A stretch of DNA of 44,482 nt, taken from the NCBI GenBank assembly GCA_947631835.1, contig CANRMW010000002.1, forward strand, positions 1 through 44,482, given 5' to 3'. Positions 1 to 10,457 of the stretch are shown one piece after another. The translations under genes were made by a program, and so were the position numbers. A model generated the notes under the pieces. The model did no database searches, was not told where the DNA came from, and saw only the letters and a list, made by a program, of their open reading frames with translations. This DNA comes from an uncultured Clostridia bacterium. Lineage in GTDB: Bacteria > Bacillota > Clostridia > Oscillospirales > Acutalibacteraceae. The first letter of the stretch is position 1, and every line of letters begins with the position of its first letter.

Positions 1-1
1 C

Positions 2-583
2 TTCAACACCCCGCTCGCATGGCGCTTCCAGCAAAAGCTGACCGGCTCGGGCGCTTTGGGCGATCTGGGCAGCCACGCGCTGGACCTTGTCCGGTTCGTC
101 ACCGGGCAGGAGTACACGAAGCTCGTCGGCCATACCGGGACGTTCACCCACGAGCGCCGGCTGCTCGACGGGAGCGGGATGGGCAAGGTGGACGTGGACG
201 ATTTCTCCAACTACATGGCGGAAATGTCCGGCGGTACCGTGGCGACCTTCCGCATCACGCGGTTCGCTTCCGGGCGCGGCAACTACCAGACCATGGAGGT
301 CTATGGCAGCCGCGGCGCGCTCCAGTATGAGCTCGACCACGCCGCCCCGGATGTGGACGAGATCTCGGTGTGCATCGGCGAGTTCGACATGAGCCACCAC
401 ATCTTCTCGAAGCTGCCGATCCCGGCGCAGTACAAGGTGGACCAGATGCAGAGCTTTGCGGATATCCTGCTCGGCAAGGAGGACGGCAAGGCGGCGACCG
501 TGGAAGACGGCCGGATCAACCAGCACGCGGTGGACGCCGTGATCCGTTCGGCGCAGACCGGCGTCTGGGAAAGCGCGCTGTGA
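2..583 (+). CDS. Gfo/Idh/MocA family oxidoreductase, C-terminal part (gene starts before window)
   Basis: Open frame from nt 2 ([35 protein letters not shown]) with GDLGSHALD motif typical of the family. Confidence 0.85.
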   Translation, partial: FNTPLAWRFQQKLTGSGALGDLGSHALDLVRFVTGQEYTKLVGHTGTFTHERRLLDGSGMGKVDVDDFSNYMAEMSGGTVATFRITRFASGRGNYQTMEVYGSRGALQYELDHAAPDVDEISVCIGEFDMSHHIFSKLPIPAQYKVDQMQSFADILLGKEDGKAATVEDGRINQHAVDAVIRSAQTGVWESAL

Positions 584-596
584 GAGGAGGACGGTC

Positions 597-1370
597 ATGT
601 CGATTCGAGTAACGGTTTGGAACGAATTTCTGCATGAGGTGCAGTTCCCCGAGGTAGCCGAGGTCTACCCGAAGGGGATCCACGGCTGCATCGCGGACTT
701 CCTGAACGCGCAGCCGGACATCACCGCGCGCACCGCGACGCTCCGCGAGCCGGAGCACGGCCTCACGCAGGAGGTCTTGGATGCGACGGACGTCCTGCTC
801 TGGTGGGGACACATGGCGCACGGCGAGGTCTCCGATGAGGTCGTCGAGCGGGTGTACCGCCGCGTGATGGACGGCATGGGGCTGATCGTGCTCCACTCCG
901 GCCACGCCTCGAAGATCTTCCGCAAGCTCTGCGGCACCGATTCCTATATGCTCAAGTGGCGCGAGGACGGCGAGCAGGAGATCCTTTGGGTCATCGATCC
1001 GACGCATCCCATCGCGCAGGGCATCGGGGAAAAGGTGATGATCCCCCACGAGGAAATGTACGGGGAGAATTTCAATATCCCGAAGCCGGATACGCTCGTG
1101 TTCATCGGGTGGTTCGAGGGCGGAGAGGTCTTCCGCAGCGGATGCTGCTGGCAGAAGGGCCTGGGCAAGCTGTTCTATTTCCAGCCCGGCCACGAGACCT
1201 TCCCGATCTATCACGATCCCGAGATCCAGAAGATCCTGACGAACGCCGTCCGCTGGGCAGCGCCCGTTGCGATCCCGCCCGTCACGCACGGGAATCCGGA
1301 TCCGATCATGCCGGTGCGGGTCGGCACGGCGAAGACCATCGCGGGCCTGCACGAGGAAAAGCACGTCTAA
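597..1370 (+). CDS. ThuA-domain (trehalose utilisation-like) protein
   Basis: [11 protein letters not shown]...[12 protein letters not shown]...[12 protein letters not shown]; GATase1-like ThuA pattern. Confidence 0.85.
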   Translation: MSIRVTVWNEFLHEVQFPEVAEVYPKGIHGCIADFLNAQPDITARTATLREPEHGLTQEVLDATDVLLWWGHMAHGEVSDEVVERVYRRVMDGMGLIVLHSGHASKIFRKLCGTDSYMLKWREDGEQEILWVIDPTHPIAQGIGEKVMIPHEEMYGENFNIPKPDTLVFIGWFEGGEVFRSGCCWQKGLGKLFYFQPGHETFPIYHDPEIQKILTNAVRWAAPVAIPPVTHGNPDPIMPVRVGTAKTIAGLHEEKHV

Positions 1371-1388
1371 TACAGAAAGAAAAACAAG

Positions 1389-1437
1389 GAGGCTCCCCGC
1401 CGGCATCGGCTGTGCGGGAAGCCTCTTTCTTTTTTCT
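1389..1437 (+). terminator. Rho-independent terminator after ThuA gene
   Basis: gaggctccccgc...gcgggaagcctc followed by tttctttttt. Confidence 0.75.
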
Positions 1438-1449
1438 GCTTGGGGGCGG

Positions 1450-2736
1450 TCAGCCGTCGATCACTTCGGTGATCGGCAACTCGCCGGAGAGGAGCGCGGT
1501 GAAATCGAGGACCTTGCCGTTCGCGGAGACCGGTTCCCCGCCCGCGTAGACCTCGAGCGCGTAGAGCCGCATGTCCGCCGCCTCAAAGAACGAGCGGAAC
1601 GTCTTTGCGAGCGCCTCGGCGAGCGCGAGCGTCGGGGTTTCGGAGATCTCCTGCTGGAGCGCTTCGGAGAAGTACAGGCGCACCTGGAGCTGGTCGCCCG
1701 AGCGGACGCTCTCGATCTCTTCGCCGTCCTTCAGGTAGGCGACGCGTTCGAGCGTCACGCCGTCCCCAAAAGCGCCGCGCGCCGCCATTTCCTGCACGAT
1801 GCAGCCCGCGTCCGCCGGGACGTTCCGCGCGTTGTACTGCGTGAGGCCCGTCTCGTTCGGGAGGAAGATCGCAACGTCAAACCGCGCGATGTTCTCCGGG
1901 AGCTGGGAAGAAGCCTCGCCGGAGGGATCGGATCTCTGCGGCGCGCTTTCCGGCTGCGTTTCGGAGGAAACGGACGGGGAGGAAGGCGCGTCCGGCGCGG
2001 GAGCGGTCTCCGTTTCGGAGGGAGACGGCGCCGGGGGCGTGAGGCGGAACCAGTTCAGCCGGACGGCGAGCGCCGCCGTGAGCGCGAGGGCGAGGACCCC
2101 GAGCGCGAGGAACGGGGCGACCCGGCGGAATCCCCGCTGGAAGGACGCCGCGCCTTTCTGCACGGCAAAGTGCGGGTCCGCCGCGTCCTTTTGGGCGTCC
2201 ACCAAAAGGCGGGAGAGGAGGTAATCCGGCAGGGTGACGGTCGCCAGCCACTCGCGCATCTCGTGCCTCGGAAGGCCGGACTTTTCGAGCGCGGCTTTCA
2301 GGCGGCGCTTCGTGAGGCCGAGCGGCCGGCCCGTGACCTTCGCTATGACCTCGGGCTTTTCCCCGCAGCCGTAGCAGAGCGCCGCCGGGGTGAGCAGCGG
2401 ATAGTGGAGCAGAAGGACGGCGGCGAGCTCCTCCGAGACCTCGAAGGGGAAGGACTCGCCCCAGCGCCGGACTGTGGCGCTCGAAGGATTGCGCCGGTAT
2501 TTTTTTGCGTAGTAATCCATCGCGGCGCGGTGGGCGGCTTTGTAGAGCCAGACGCGCCGTTCGCGGTCGGAGGAGAAGGGCTGCCTGTGCGCGCCGAGCG
2601 CCCAGAAGACCTCGCGCATGAGCGCGACCGTTTCCTCCTCGCGCTTCGCGTGGAGATAACAGATCAGGAAAACGGCGTCGCCGTCCTGAAAGAGGGCGTT
2701 CCGGACGGTTTCCTCGAAGGAGGCGGGATTTGACAT
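1450..2736 (-). CDS. Sigma-70-like N-terminal region fused to TM segment and extracytoplasmic domain
   Basis: MSNPASFEETVRNALFQDGDAVFLICYLHAKREEETVALMREVFWAL... then FLALGVLALALTAALAV TM then Pro/Ser/Glu linker. Confidence 0.55.
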   Translation of the reverse strand: MSNPASFEETVRNALFQDGDAVFLICYLHAKREEETVALMREVFWALGAHRQPFSSDRERRVWLYKAAHRAAMDYYAKKYRRNPSSATVRRWGESFPFEVSEELAAVLLLHYPLLTPAALCYGCGEKPEVIAKVTGRPLGLTKRRLKAALEKSGLPRHEMREWLATVTLPDYLLSRLLVDAQKDAADPHFAVQKGAASFQRGFRRVAPFLALGVLALALTAALAVRLNWFRLTPPAPSPSETETAPAPDAPSSPSVSSETQPESAPQRSDPSGEASSQLPENIARFDVAIFLPNETGLTQYNARNVPADAGCIVQEMAARGAFGDGVTLERVAYLKDGEEIESVRSGDQLQVRLYFSEALQQEISETPTLALAEALAKTFRSFFEAADMRLYALEVYAGGEPVSANGKVLDFTALLSGELPITEVIDG

Positions 2737-3379
2737 AAGGATCTCCTTTCCGAAAGCGGCTTTGCCGCTGCGGCTATTATACCATGGATTCGGGGAATTT
2801 TCCAGAGAAAATGCGGGAAACCGGCAAAATGACGGGAGGAGAGGGGAAGACGAAGCGAATTTTGCAGCTTTGGAGGGGGAGAGTTGCAATTTGGGCGCGG
2901 GAAAGGGGAAGAAGAATGGGAGGCGGTGCGGAGGGCGCGGGGATTGGGGCGCAGCGCGGAGGCGCGGAGGTTTCATTTCTGCTTCTTTTTGAGTGTAAAA
3001 AGATTCTTCTAAAAGGGAGGCAAAAAGGCCGGTTTTTCGGCTTTGGGGGAGGGCTGGAGGCGAGGGAGAACGCAACAAACGTTACAAAAATGAAACCGAA
3101 TCGTCACACAAATGCACGGGATTTGTCGGAAAACCGGTAATCTTCACAAATTCGAAACAAATCACCCGGAATCTTTTTTGGCTTTGTCGATTGCATTCCG
3201 GCGGGATTTGGAGTATCATATATGCAACGTGAATTTTCGCTCCTTAGAAAATTCATAAATTTTCATTTTTCAGCGCGGCACATCACACAAAAGGCGGCTT
3301 ATGAGGGCGCGGAGACTCGTCTGCGGCCGGCAGAGAGGTGAAAGTGCGGCGCGAAAAGCATTACTTAGGAGGAATAAGA

Positions 3380-5164
3380 ATGAAACTGAGAAAGGTTCTT
3401 GCTTTCGTTCTCGTTCTGGCGCTTGTCCTCACTTCCTTAGCGGCTTGCAGCAGCGGGGAAACGACGACGTCCACCACGAATGAAAGCTCTGCCTCTACCC
3501 AGGAAAGCACTGCCGGAGAGAGCAGCGCCGAAGAAACCGGCGCCGCCGAAGACGACTTTGTCCGCGGCAGCGGCGCGGTCGTTCCGGAAAAGAAGGATCT
3601 TGATCCGAACAACACCCTGAATATCCGCATCGGCATGGAGCCGACCTCGATGAACACGCTGCAGGCGACCTACGCTGACGAGTTCACGATGCTCAACAAC
3701 ATCTATGAGCCGCTTCTTCGCATCAACGAGGAAGACAAGACCGAAGGCGCCGCGGCCGAGTCCTGGGATATTTCCGAGGACGGCCTCGTCTACACCTTCC
3801 ATCTCCGCAAGGACAGCAAGTGGACGAACGGCGACACCGTGACCGCGGAGGACTTCGCGTTCGCGTGGGAGCGCCTGCTTGCCCCGGAGACCGCCGCCGA
3901 GTATGCCTACTTCCTCTTCTTCGTGAAGGGCGCTCAGGACTACAACGCGGGTAAGTGCGAGTGGGAAGACGTCGGCATCAAGGTGCTCGACGACTTCACG
4001 CTCGAGGTTACGCTGCACACCCCGGTCCCGTATGCCGAGGAACTGTTCCGCCACGGCTGCCTCATGCCGGTCAACAAGTCCTTCTATGAGGCGGTCGGCG
4101 CAGACAAGTACGGCACCGAGCCGGAGTACTACTGCTCCAACGGTCCGTTCGCGCTGGTCGAATGGTCTCACGGCGAAAAGCTCGTCTGCCAGAAGAACGA
4201 GGGCTATCATGACGCGGACCGCGTTTCCGTGGACGGCGTCGTCTACAAGATCATCACGGACGCGAACGCCGTCATCTCCTCCTTCATCGCGGGCGACATC
4301 GACTATTCCAGCACGCTGAGCACCGGCGAGGCCATCGACATGGTCCAGAATGCGGGCTTTGACACCACGCAGTACCTCGCTTCCACCGTCTATTATCTGA
4401 ACGTCAATACCGAGAACGAGTACCTCTCGAACGTCAATCTCCGTAAGGCCATCGGCCTCGCGTTCGACAAGGAAGTTGCGATCAACAGCGCCCTCAACAA
4501 CGGCTCTATCCCGATGAAGACCTTCGTCGCTTCCACCACCCTGATGGCCGGCTCCGGCGCGAACCTGCAGGATGCCGTGATCGAGGCGAACGGCGGTGAG
4601 CCGCTCTACCCGGTGAACGGCGACAAGGAGGCCGCGAAGGAGTACTTCGCGAAGGCCCTTGAAGAGCTCGGCGTCACCGTGGAAGACCTGAACGGCAAGA
4701 TCGGCATCGACGTTTCCAACGCGCCGGACCGCATCGCGCTCTGCTCCGTCATCCAGGAAGAGCTCCGTCAGACGCTCGGTCTTGAGATCACCGTCAACAC
4801 GAAGGAATCCACGCAGGTCGCGGAGGACCGCAAGAACGGCAACTACACGCTGAGCTTTGGCGGCTGGGGTCCGGACTACAACGACCCGGTCTCCGACCTC
4901 GACCTGTGGGTCAAGGGCGGCGGCAACAACGACACCCGCTGGAGCAACGAGGAATATGACGCGCTGATCGCCGATTCCCGCATCGCCACCGATCCGCAGA
5001 AGCGCCTTGAGGACTTTGTCCGCTGCGAGCAGATCCTTGCCGAGGAATATCCGATCATGCCGATCTTCAACAACATGGCCACGATGGCGATCTCCCCGCG
5101 TGTCAAGAGCGGCTTCATCGTCACCACGAACCAGACGACCTACCGCTTCGCGGTCCTGAACTAA
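3380..5164 (+). CDS. oppA: Oligopeptide ABC transporter substrate-binding lipoprotein
   Basis: RBS taggagga; lipobox LTSLAACSS; SBP family 5 sequence; followed by permease/ATPase genes. Confidence 0.93.
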   Translation: MKLRKVLAFVLVLALVLTSLAACSSGETTTSTTNESSASTQESTAGESSAEETGAAEDDFVRGSGAVVPEKKDLDPNNTLNIRIGMEPTSMNTLQATYADEFTMLNNIYEPLLRINEEDKTEGAAAESWDISEDGLVYTFHLRKDSKWTNGDTVTAEDFAFAWERLLAPETAAEYAYFLFFVKGAQDYNAGKCEWEDVGIKVLDDFTLEVTLHTPVPYAEELFRHGCLMPVNKSFYEAVGADKYGTEPEYYCSNGPFALVEWSHGEKLVCQKNEGYHDADRVSVDGVVYKIITDANAVISSFIAGDIDYSSTLSTGEAIDMVQNAGFDTTQYLASTVYYLNVNTENEYLSNVNLRKAIGLAFDKEVAINSALNNGSIPMKTFVASTTLMAGSGANLQDAVIEANGGEPLYPVNGDKEAAKEYFAKALEELGVTVEDLNGKIGIDVSNAPDRIALCSVIQEELRQTLGLEITVNTKESTQVAEDRKNGNYTLSFGGWGPDYNDPVSDLDLWVKGGGNNDTRWSNEEYDALIADSRIATDPQKRLEDFVRCEQILAEEYPIMPIFNNMATMAISPRVKSGFIVTTNQTTYRFAVLN

Positions 5165-5181
5165 ACCGAATACGCCTTTCT

Positions 5182-5206
5182 CCTTCGCCCCTTATAAGGG
5201 CGAAGG
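5182..5206 (+). promoter_or_regulatory. Intercistronic stem-loop between oppA and oppB (attenuator or mRNA stabiliser)
   Basis: ccttcgccc cttataa gggcgaagg perfect stem, no following T tract. Confidence 0.5.
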
Positions 5207-5557
5207 GGGAAGACAAAGCAGGAACATGATGTGCGGCTTCGCGGCGTACCCGGGAAGGTTGCGCCGCGGGGCCGCATTCGTTTCTCAAAACCGTCCGCCC
5301 GGCGCGGGCGGTGTGTCCGTGAGAAACGGACAGAAAAAGGAAAAGAAAGGGAAACAGGGGGAAGGTTTCCGGCGCGAACGGCGGCCGTGCGGCGCCGTTT
5401 CCGGCATATTGTCTCCTTGGCCGGCGCAGCGCAGAGCGGGGCAGAAAGCAGCGCTTCCCGCCTTCCCGAAAGCGGGCAAGTCCGCGGATGCTTTTATCCG
5501 TGGAGAGCACCCGTGGATTTGTCCGTAAAACATACTGAAAAGAAGGAGGGAGCTTAT

Positions 5558-6493
5558 ATGGCACGGTATATTTTAAAGCGTGTCATCTATTCTCTGCTTA
5601 CACTCTTTGTCCTCTTTACGCTGACATTCTTTCTGATGCAGCTTCTCCCCGGCGACCCGTTCACCGGAGAAAAACAGATTTCCGAACAGATCATGGCGAA
5701 TATGCGGGCGAAATACGGCCTCGATAAGCCGGTCTGGCAGCAGTATCTCATCTATCTCGGCAACGCCGTGCAGGGCGACCTCGGCCTTTCGATCTCCTAC
5801 AACCGGCCCATCACCCGCATGATCGGCGAATCCTTCGCCGTTTCCGCGAGCCTCGGCATCCGCTCGGTCATCTTCGCGCTGATCGGCGGCATCCTGATCG
5901 GCACCTTCGCGGCGCTGCACCGCGGCAAGATCGCGGACTCCGTCGCGATGCTCATCGCCATCATCGGCGTTTCCGTGCCGTCGTTCGTCGTGGCCTCTCT
6001 GCTGCAGTACGCGCTCGGCCTCAAGCTGTTTCAGGCGACGGGGATGCGCATGTTCGCCATCTCCGGCTGGGGCGCGCTCAATCAGGAAATCTTGCCTGTT
6101 TTTGCGCTCGGGCTCGGTTCCCTCGCGTCTCTGTCGCGTCTGACGCGCACCAGCATGCTGGACGTGCTCGGGCAGGACTACATCAAGACGGCGAGGGCCA
6201 AGGGCCTCGGACAGGCGGCGATTATATGGAAGCACGCGCTGCGCAACGCGGTGCTCCCGGTCGTGACCGTGCTCGGACCGATCATCGCCGGCGTTTTGAC
6301 GGGCGGCTTCGTTGTGGAAAACGTGTTCTCCATTCCCGGCCTCGGGCGGTACTTCGTCCAGAGCGTGCAGGGCAACGACTACACGATGATCAGCGGCACC
6401 ACGATCTTCTACGGCGCGTTCCTCATCCTGATGAACCTGATCGTGGACATCGCCTATGTGTTTATTGATCCGCGTGTGAGACTGGAGGATTGA
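5558..6493 (+). CDS. oppB: Oligopeptide ABC transporter permease
   Basis: MARYILKRVIYSLLTLFVLFTLTFFLMQLLPGDPF; DppB/OppB family; RBS aaggagg. Confidence 0.93.
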   Translation: MARYILKRVIYSLLTLFVLFTLTFFLMQLLPGDPFTGEKQISEQIMANMRAKYGLDKPVWQQYLIYLGNAVQGDLGLSISYNRPITRMIGESFAVSASLGIRSVIFALIGGILIGTFAALHRGKIADSVAMLIAIIGVSVPSFVVASLLQYALGLKLFQATGMRMFAISGWGALNQEILPVFALGLGSLASLSRLTRTSMLDVLGQDYIKTARAKGLGQAAIIWKHALRNAVLPVVTVLGPIIAGVLTGGFVVENVFSIPGLGRYFVQSVQGNDYTMISGTTIFYGAFLILMNLIVDIAYVFIDPRVRLED

Positions 6494-6495
6494 GC

Positions 6496-7449
6496 ATGGC
6501 AACGATTGATAAAAACAGATTCCAGTGGGTCGGCGCGGACCCGGAAAACCGGGAAGGCATCTCCCGGCCCAGCATCACCTATTGGAAGGACGCGGTCAAC
6601 CGCCTGAAGAAAAACAAGGTGGCGACGGTCTGCTTCTTCGTGATCTGTCTTCTCATCCTCTCCTGCATCGTTCTGCCGTTTTTCTCGCCCTTTGAGAGCC
6701 GCGAGCAGCATGTGACGGAGAACAACTGCGGGTTCTTCACGCCCTGCACGGACGCGCGCTACGAGGGACAGGGACATATCCACATCTTCGGCACCGACAA
6801 GCTCGGCCGCGACCTCTTTGTGCGCGCCTTTGAAGGCGGCAGAGTTTCGCTGATCATCGCCTTCGCGGCGGTGTTCGTGAACCTCTTCATCGGGCTCATC
6901 TACGGCGGCATCTCCGGGTATTTCGGCGGCACGCTGGACGTGGTCCTGATGCGCATCGTGGAGATCATCAACGGCATCCCGTATATGATCGTCGTCATCC
7001 TGCTTCTGATCGTCATGAAGCCGGGCATCTTCACCATGGTCGTCGCTTACGGCATCACTTCGTGGACCGGCATGGCGCGGCTCGTGCGCGGGCAGATCCT
7101 ACAGCTCAAGGGACAGGAGTTCATCGTCGCGGCGGAGGCCATGGGCGCGAAGAGCGCGCGCATCATCTCCCGCCACCTGATCCCGAACGCGCTTTCCGTC
7201 ATCATCGTCAACGTCACCATGGCCATCCCCAGCGCGATCTTCACGGAATCGTTCCTCTCGTATCTGGGCCTTGGCGTGCAGGTGCCGAACCCCTCCTGGG
7301 GCGTGCTTGCGGCGGACGGGCAGCAGTCGTTCATCACCTATCCGTACCAGCTCATTATCCCGGCTGCGCTCATCAGCCTGACGATGCTCTCGTTCAACTT
7401 GTTTGGCGACGGTCTGCGCGACGCGCTCGACCCGCGTCTGAGGAGATAA
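6496..7449 (+). CDS. oppC: Oligopeptide ABC transporter permease
   Basis: FGTDKLGRDLFVRAFEGGRVSL motif of DppC/OppC. Confidence 0.93.
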   Translation: MATIDKNRFQWVGADPENREGISRPSITYWKDAVNRLKKNKVATVCFFVICLLILSCIVLPFFSPFESREQHVTENNCGFFTPCTDARYEGQGHIHIFGTDKLGRDLFVRAFEGGRVSLIIAFAAVFVNLFIGLIYGGISGYFGGTLDVVLMRIVEIINGIPYMIVVILLLIVMKPGIFTMVVAYGITSWTGMARLVRGQILQLKGQEFIVAAEAMGAKSARIISRHLIPNALSVIIVNVTMAIPSAIFTESFLSYLGLGVQVPNPSWGVLAADGQQSFITYPYQLIIPAALISLTMLSFNLFGDGLRDALDPRLRR

Positions 7450-7453
7450 TAAC

Positions 7454-8467
7454 ATGGCAAAAGTTTTGGATGTGCAGAATTTGCACGTTTCCTTCGATAC
7501 CTACGCCGGCGAAGTGCAGGCGGTGCGCGGCGCGTCCTTCTCCCTGGAGGAGGGCGAGGTGCTCGCGATCGTCGGCGAATCCGGCTGCGGGAAGTCCGTT
7601 TCCGCACAGACCATCATGAAGCTGAACCCCATGCCTCCGGCACGCATCAAGGAGGGCACGGTCCAGCTCGGCGAGCACGACATCGTCGCGGCGAGCGAAA
7701 AAGAAATGCAGAAGATCCGCGGCAAGGAAGTCTCCATGATCTTCCAGGACCCGATGACCTGCCTCAACCCGACGAAGACCGTCGGCAAGCAGATCGTCGA
7801 GGCGATCCGGCACCACCGCGGGCTTTCGGCGAGCGAGGCGAAGGCGGAGGCCATCAAGTACCTCACCATGGTCAACATCCCGAACCCGGAGGAGCGCGCG
7901 AAGCAGTATCCGCACGAGTTCTCCGGCGGCATGCGCCAGAGAGCCATGATCGCCATGGCGCTCTCCTGCAACCCGAAGCTGCTCATCGCCGACGAGCCGA
8001 CCACCGCGCTGGACGTGACGATCCAGGCGCAGATCATGGACCTGCTCGCGGAGATCAAGGAGAAGACCAACACGGCGATCATCCTGATCACGCACGACCT
8101 CGGCGTCGTGGCGTCCATGGCGGACCGCGTTTCCGTGATGTACGCCGGCAAGATCGTGGAGACCGGCTCCTGCGAGGACATCTTCTATCGGAACAAGCAC
8201 CCGTATACCGAGGCGCTTCTGCGCTCGCTTCCTTCGGTCGATACGACGAAGGAGGAGCGGCTGGTGTCCATCCCCGGCACGCCGCCGGATCTGCTGGCGC
8301 CGCCGGCGGGCTGCGGCTTCGCCGCGCGCTGTGCGCACTGCATGAAGATCTGCCAGGAGGAGCAGCCGCCTGTTTTCGATCTCGGAGACGGGCACGAGGC
8401 GTCCTGCTGGCTGCTGCACCCGGACTGCCCGGGCGCCGCGGAAAGGGGAGATCCCGATGGCGAATAA
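7454..8467 (+). CDS. oppD: Oligopeptide ABC transporter ATP-binding protein
   Basis: Walker [24 protein letters not shown] signature, Cys-rich OppD C-terminus. Confidence 0.93.
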   Translation: MAKVLDVQNLHVSFDTYAGEVQAVRGASFSLEEGEVLAIVGESGCGKSVSAQTIMKLNPMPPARIKEGTVQLGEHDIVAASEKEMQKIRGKEVSMIFQDPMTCLNPTKTVGKQIVEAIRHHRGLSASEAKAEAIKYLTMVNIPNPEERAKQYPHEFSGGMRQRAMIAMALSCNPKLLIADEPTTALDVTIQAQIMDLLAEIKEKTNTAIILITHDLGVVASMADRVSVMYAGKIVETGSCEDIFYRNKHPYTEALLRSLPSVDTTKEERLVSIPGTPPDLLAPPAGCGFAARCAHCMKICQEEQPPVFDLGDGHEASCWLLHPDCPGAAERGDPDGE

Positions 8468-9419
8468 CAAGGAGAAGCTCATCGTCCTCGACGATGTGTG
8501 CAAGTATTTCAAAGTTTCCGGCGGCACGCTGAAGGCGGTCGATCACGTTTCGCTCTTCGTCAACAAGGGCGAGACGCTGGGCCTCGTCGGGGAATCCGGC
8601 TGCGGAAAGTCCACGCTCGGGCGCACCGCCATGGGCATCTATCCGCCGACGTCCGGAAAGCTCTTCTACGACGGCGCGGAGATCGATCTGCAGAACGCCG
8701 CGGAGCGCTTCAAGTACGCGAAGAAAGCGCAGATCATTTTCCAGGATCCGTATGCCTCTCTGGACCCCCGCATGACGGTCGGTTCCATCATTGAAGAGGG
8801 CATGATCATCCACAATATGTACGACGCGAAACGGAGGCAGGAGCGCGTTTACGAGCTTCTGGAGCTCGTCGGGCTGAACCGCGAGCACGCGAACCGCTTC
8901 CCGCACGAGTTTTCCGGCGGCCAGCGGCAGCGCATCGGCATCGCCCGCGCGCTTGCGATCGAGCCGGAGTTCATCGTCTGCGACGAGCCGATCTCCGCGC
9001 TGGACGTTTCGATCCAGTCGCAGATCATCAACCTGCTGCACGACCTGCAGGAGAAGTTCGGGCTGACCTTCCTCTTCATCGCGCACGACCTCAACATCGT
9101 GAAGTACATCTCCGACCGCATCGCCGTGATGTACCTGGGCAATCTGGTCGAGCTTGCCACCTCCGACGACCTCTACGCGGAAACGCTGCACCCGTATTCC
9201 AAGGCGCTGCTCTCGGCGGTCCCGATCCCGGACCCGAACTCCGAGGCGGCAAAGCAGCGGCAGATCCTTTCCGGCGACGTGCCGAGCCCGATCAACACGC
9301 CTCCCGGCTGCAATTTTGCGGGCCGCTGCCCGGTGGCCTGCGACAAGTGCAGAGAGTTCAAACCGGAGCTGAAGGAAGTCCGGCCCGGCCACTTCGTCGC
9401 GTGCCATCTGGTCGATTGA
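8457..9419 (+). CDS. oppF: Oligopeptide ABC transporter ATP-binding protein
   Basis: [27 protein letters not shown]; start overlaps end of oppD. Confidence 0.93.
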   Translation: MANNKEKLIVLDDVCKYFKVSGGTLKAVDHVSLFVNKGETLGLVGESGCGKSTLGRTAMGIYPPTSGKLFYDGAEIDLQNAAERFKYAKKAQIIFQDPYASLDPRMTVGSIIEEGMIIHNMYDAKRRQERVYELLELVGLNREHANRFPHEFSGGQRQRIGIARALAIEPEFIVCDEPISALDVSIQSQIINLLHDLQEKFGLTFLFIAHDLNIVKYISDRIAVMYLGNLVELATSDDLYAETLHPYSKALLSAVPIPDPNSEAAKQRQILSGDVPSPINTPPGCNFAGRCPVACDKCREFKPELKEVRPGHFVACHLVD

Positions 9420-9453
9420 TCGCACAGGTGTTTTCCCAAGGGCAATAGACAGA

Positions 9454-9486
9454 AAAAAAGGCGCTTCACAGAAGCGTCCTTTTTGT
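9454..9486 (+). terminator. Rho-independent terminator of opp operon
   Basis: aaaaaaaggcgcttcacagaagcgtcctttttg. Confidence 0.65.
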
Positions 9487-9489
9487 CGT

Positions 9490-9715
9490 GCTGTCCATTT
9501 AAGCGGCGAGCATCGAGCAAAGCGAGGAAGGGAACCTGCGCGTTCGCCATTACGAAACACCCACACGGAAACAGGAATTGCCTAGTTATGGGCGACAGGA
9601 CGAGCGAAGCAAGTGTTGAGACATTCCATGCGTCTTTAGATGCGTGCCGGCAGCAGGCCCTTTCGGGGCCTGCACAGGCCACCGGCTTCGTCAGTGGCCT
9701 TGACTTTTGAGCAGG
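9490..9715. repeat. Non-coding structured intergenic block, candidate dispersed repeat
   Basis: No credible ORF; hairpins gcaggccc-tttc-ggggcctgc and aggccac-cggcttcgtca-gtggcct. Confidence 0.35.
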
Positions 9716-9754
9716 GTGACGCGGGTCTCCCGGTGCCGGGATGCGGGGCGGCAC

Positions 9755-10419
9755 TCATTCCGCCGCACTTCCGAACAAGCGCTGTTCGATATTTGCGCAG
9801 AGGAAATGATAGACGGGCAGGTGCAGCTCTTGGACGAGGAAGGTCTCGCGCTCCGGCACGGCGACGCAGACGTCGCTCAGCGGGGCGAGTTTCCCGCCGC
9901 CGGCGCCGGTCAGCGAGACGACGGAGAGGCCGAGTCCCGCGCCGTTTTTGCGGCTTGCACCACGTTTTCGGAGTTCCCGGAGGTGCTGATGCACAGCAGC
10001 GCGTCGCCGGGGCCGCCAAGCGCCAGAACGCCCTGCGCGAAGACGTATTCCGGCGCGGCGTCGTTGGAAAAGGCGGTGGAGAGCGCCGTCATGCCGCAGA
10101 GGGAGACGGCGGGAAGGCCCCGCTGCAGGCTGTCGAGGTCCTGCGCCGTGAGCGCTGGGCAGCGGCGGCGCATCGCGGCGCGAAGGTCATCCGGGAGCGG
10201 ACGCTCGAGGAGGAAGCCTTTCATCAGCTCGCCGGTGATGTGGTCGCAGTCTGCGGCGCTGCCGCCGTTCCCGCAGAGCAGGAGCTTGTTCCCGGCGGCA
10301 AAGACGCCCGCGAGAAGCGACGCGGCGTTTTCGATCTCCCCGGCGCACGGCTCGAGTTTTGGGTATCGCGCGAGGAGCGCGGCGAGCGACGCTTCGGGAC
10401 GCGGTGTGTTTTGTTCCAT
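9755..10419 (-). pseudogene. SIS-domain (phosphoheptose isomerase/GmhA-like) protein with a frameshift
   Basis: LLLCGNGGSAADCDHITGELMKGF...CISTSGNSENVVQAAK, then continuation KNGAGLGLSVVSLTGAGGGKLAPLSDVCVAVP in another frame. Confidence 0.7.
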
Positions 10420-10457
10420 TTTTGTTTTCCTCCGTATTCTATGGAATCCTGCGCGGC

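Noticed and set aside
2784-3140. 118-aa ORF in the intergenic region before oppA
   Set aside because: Low-complexity G/R/K-rich translation, no recognisable domain or convincing RBS.
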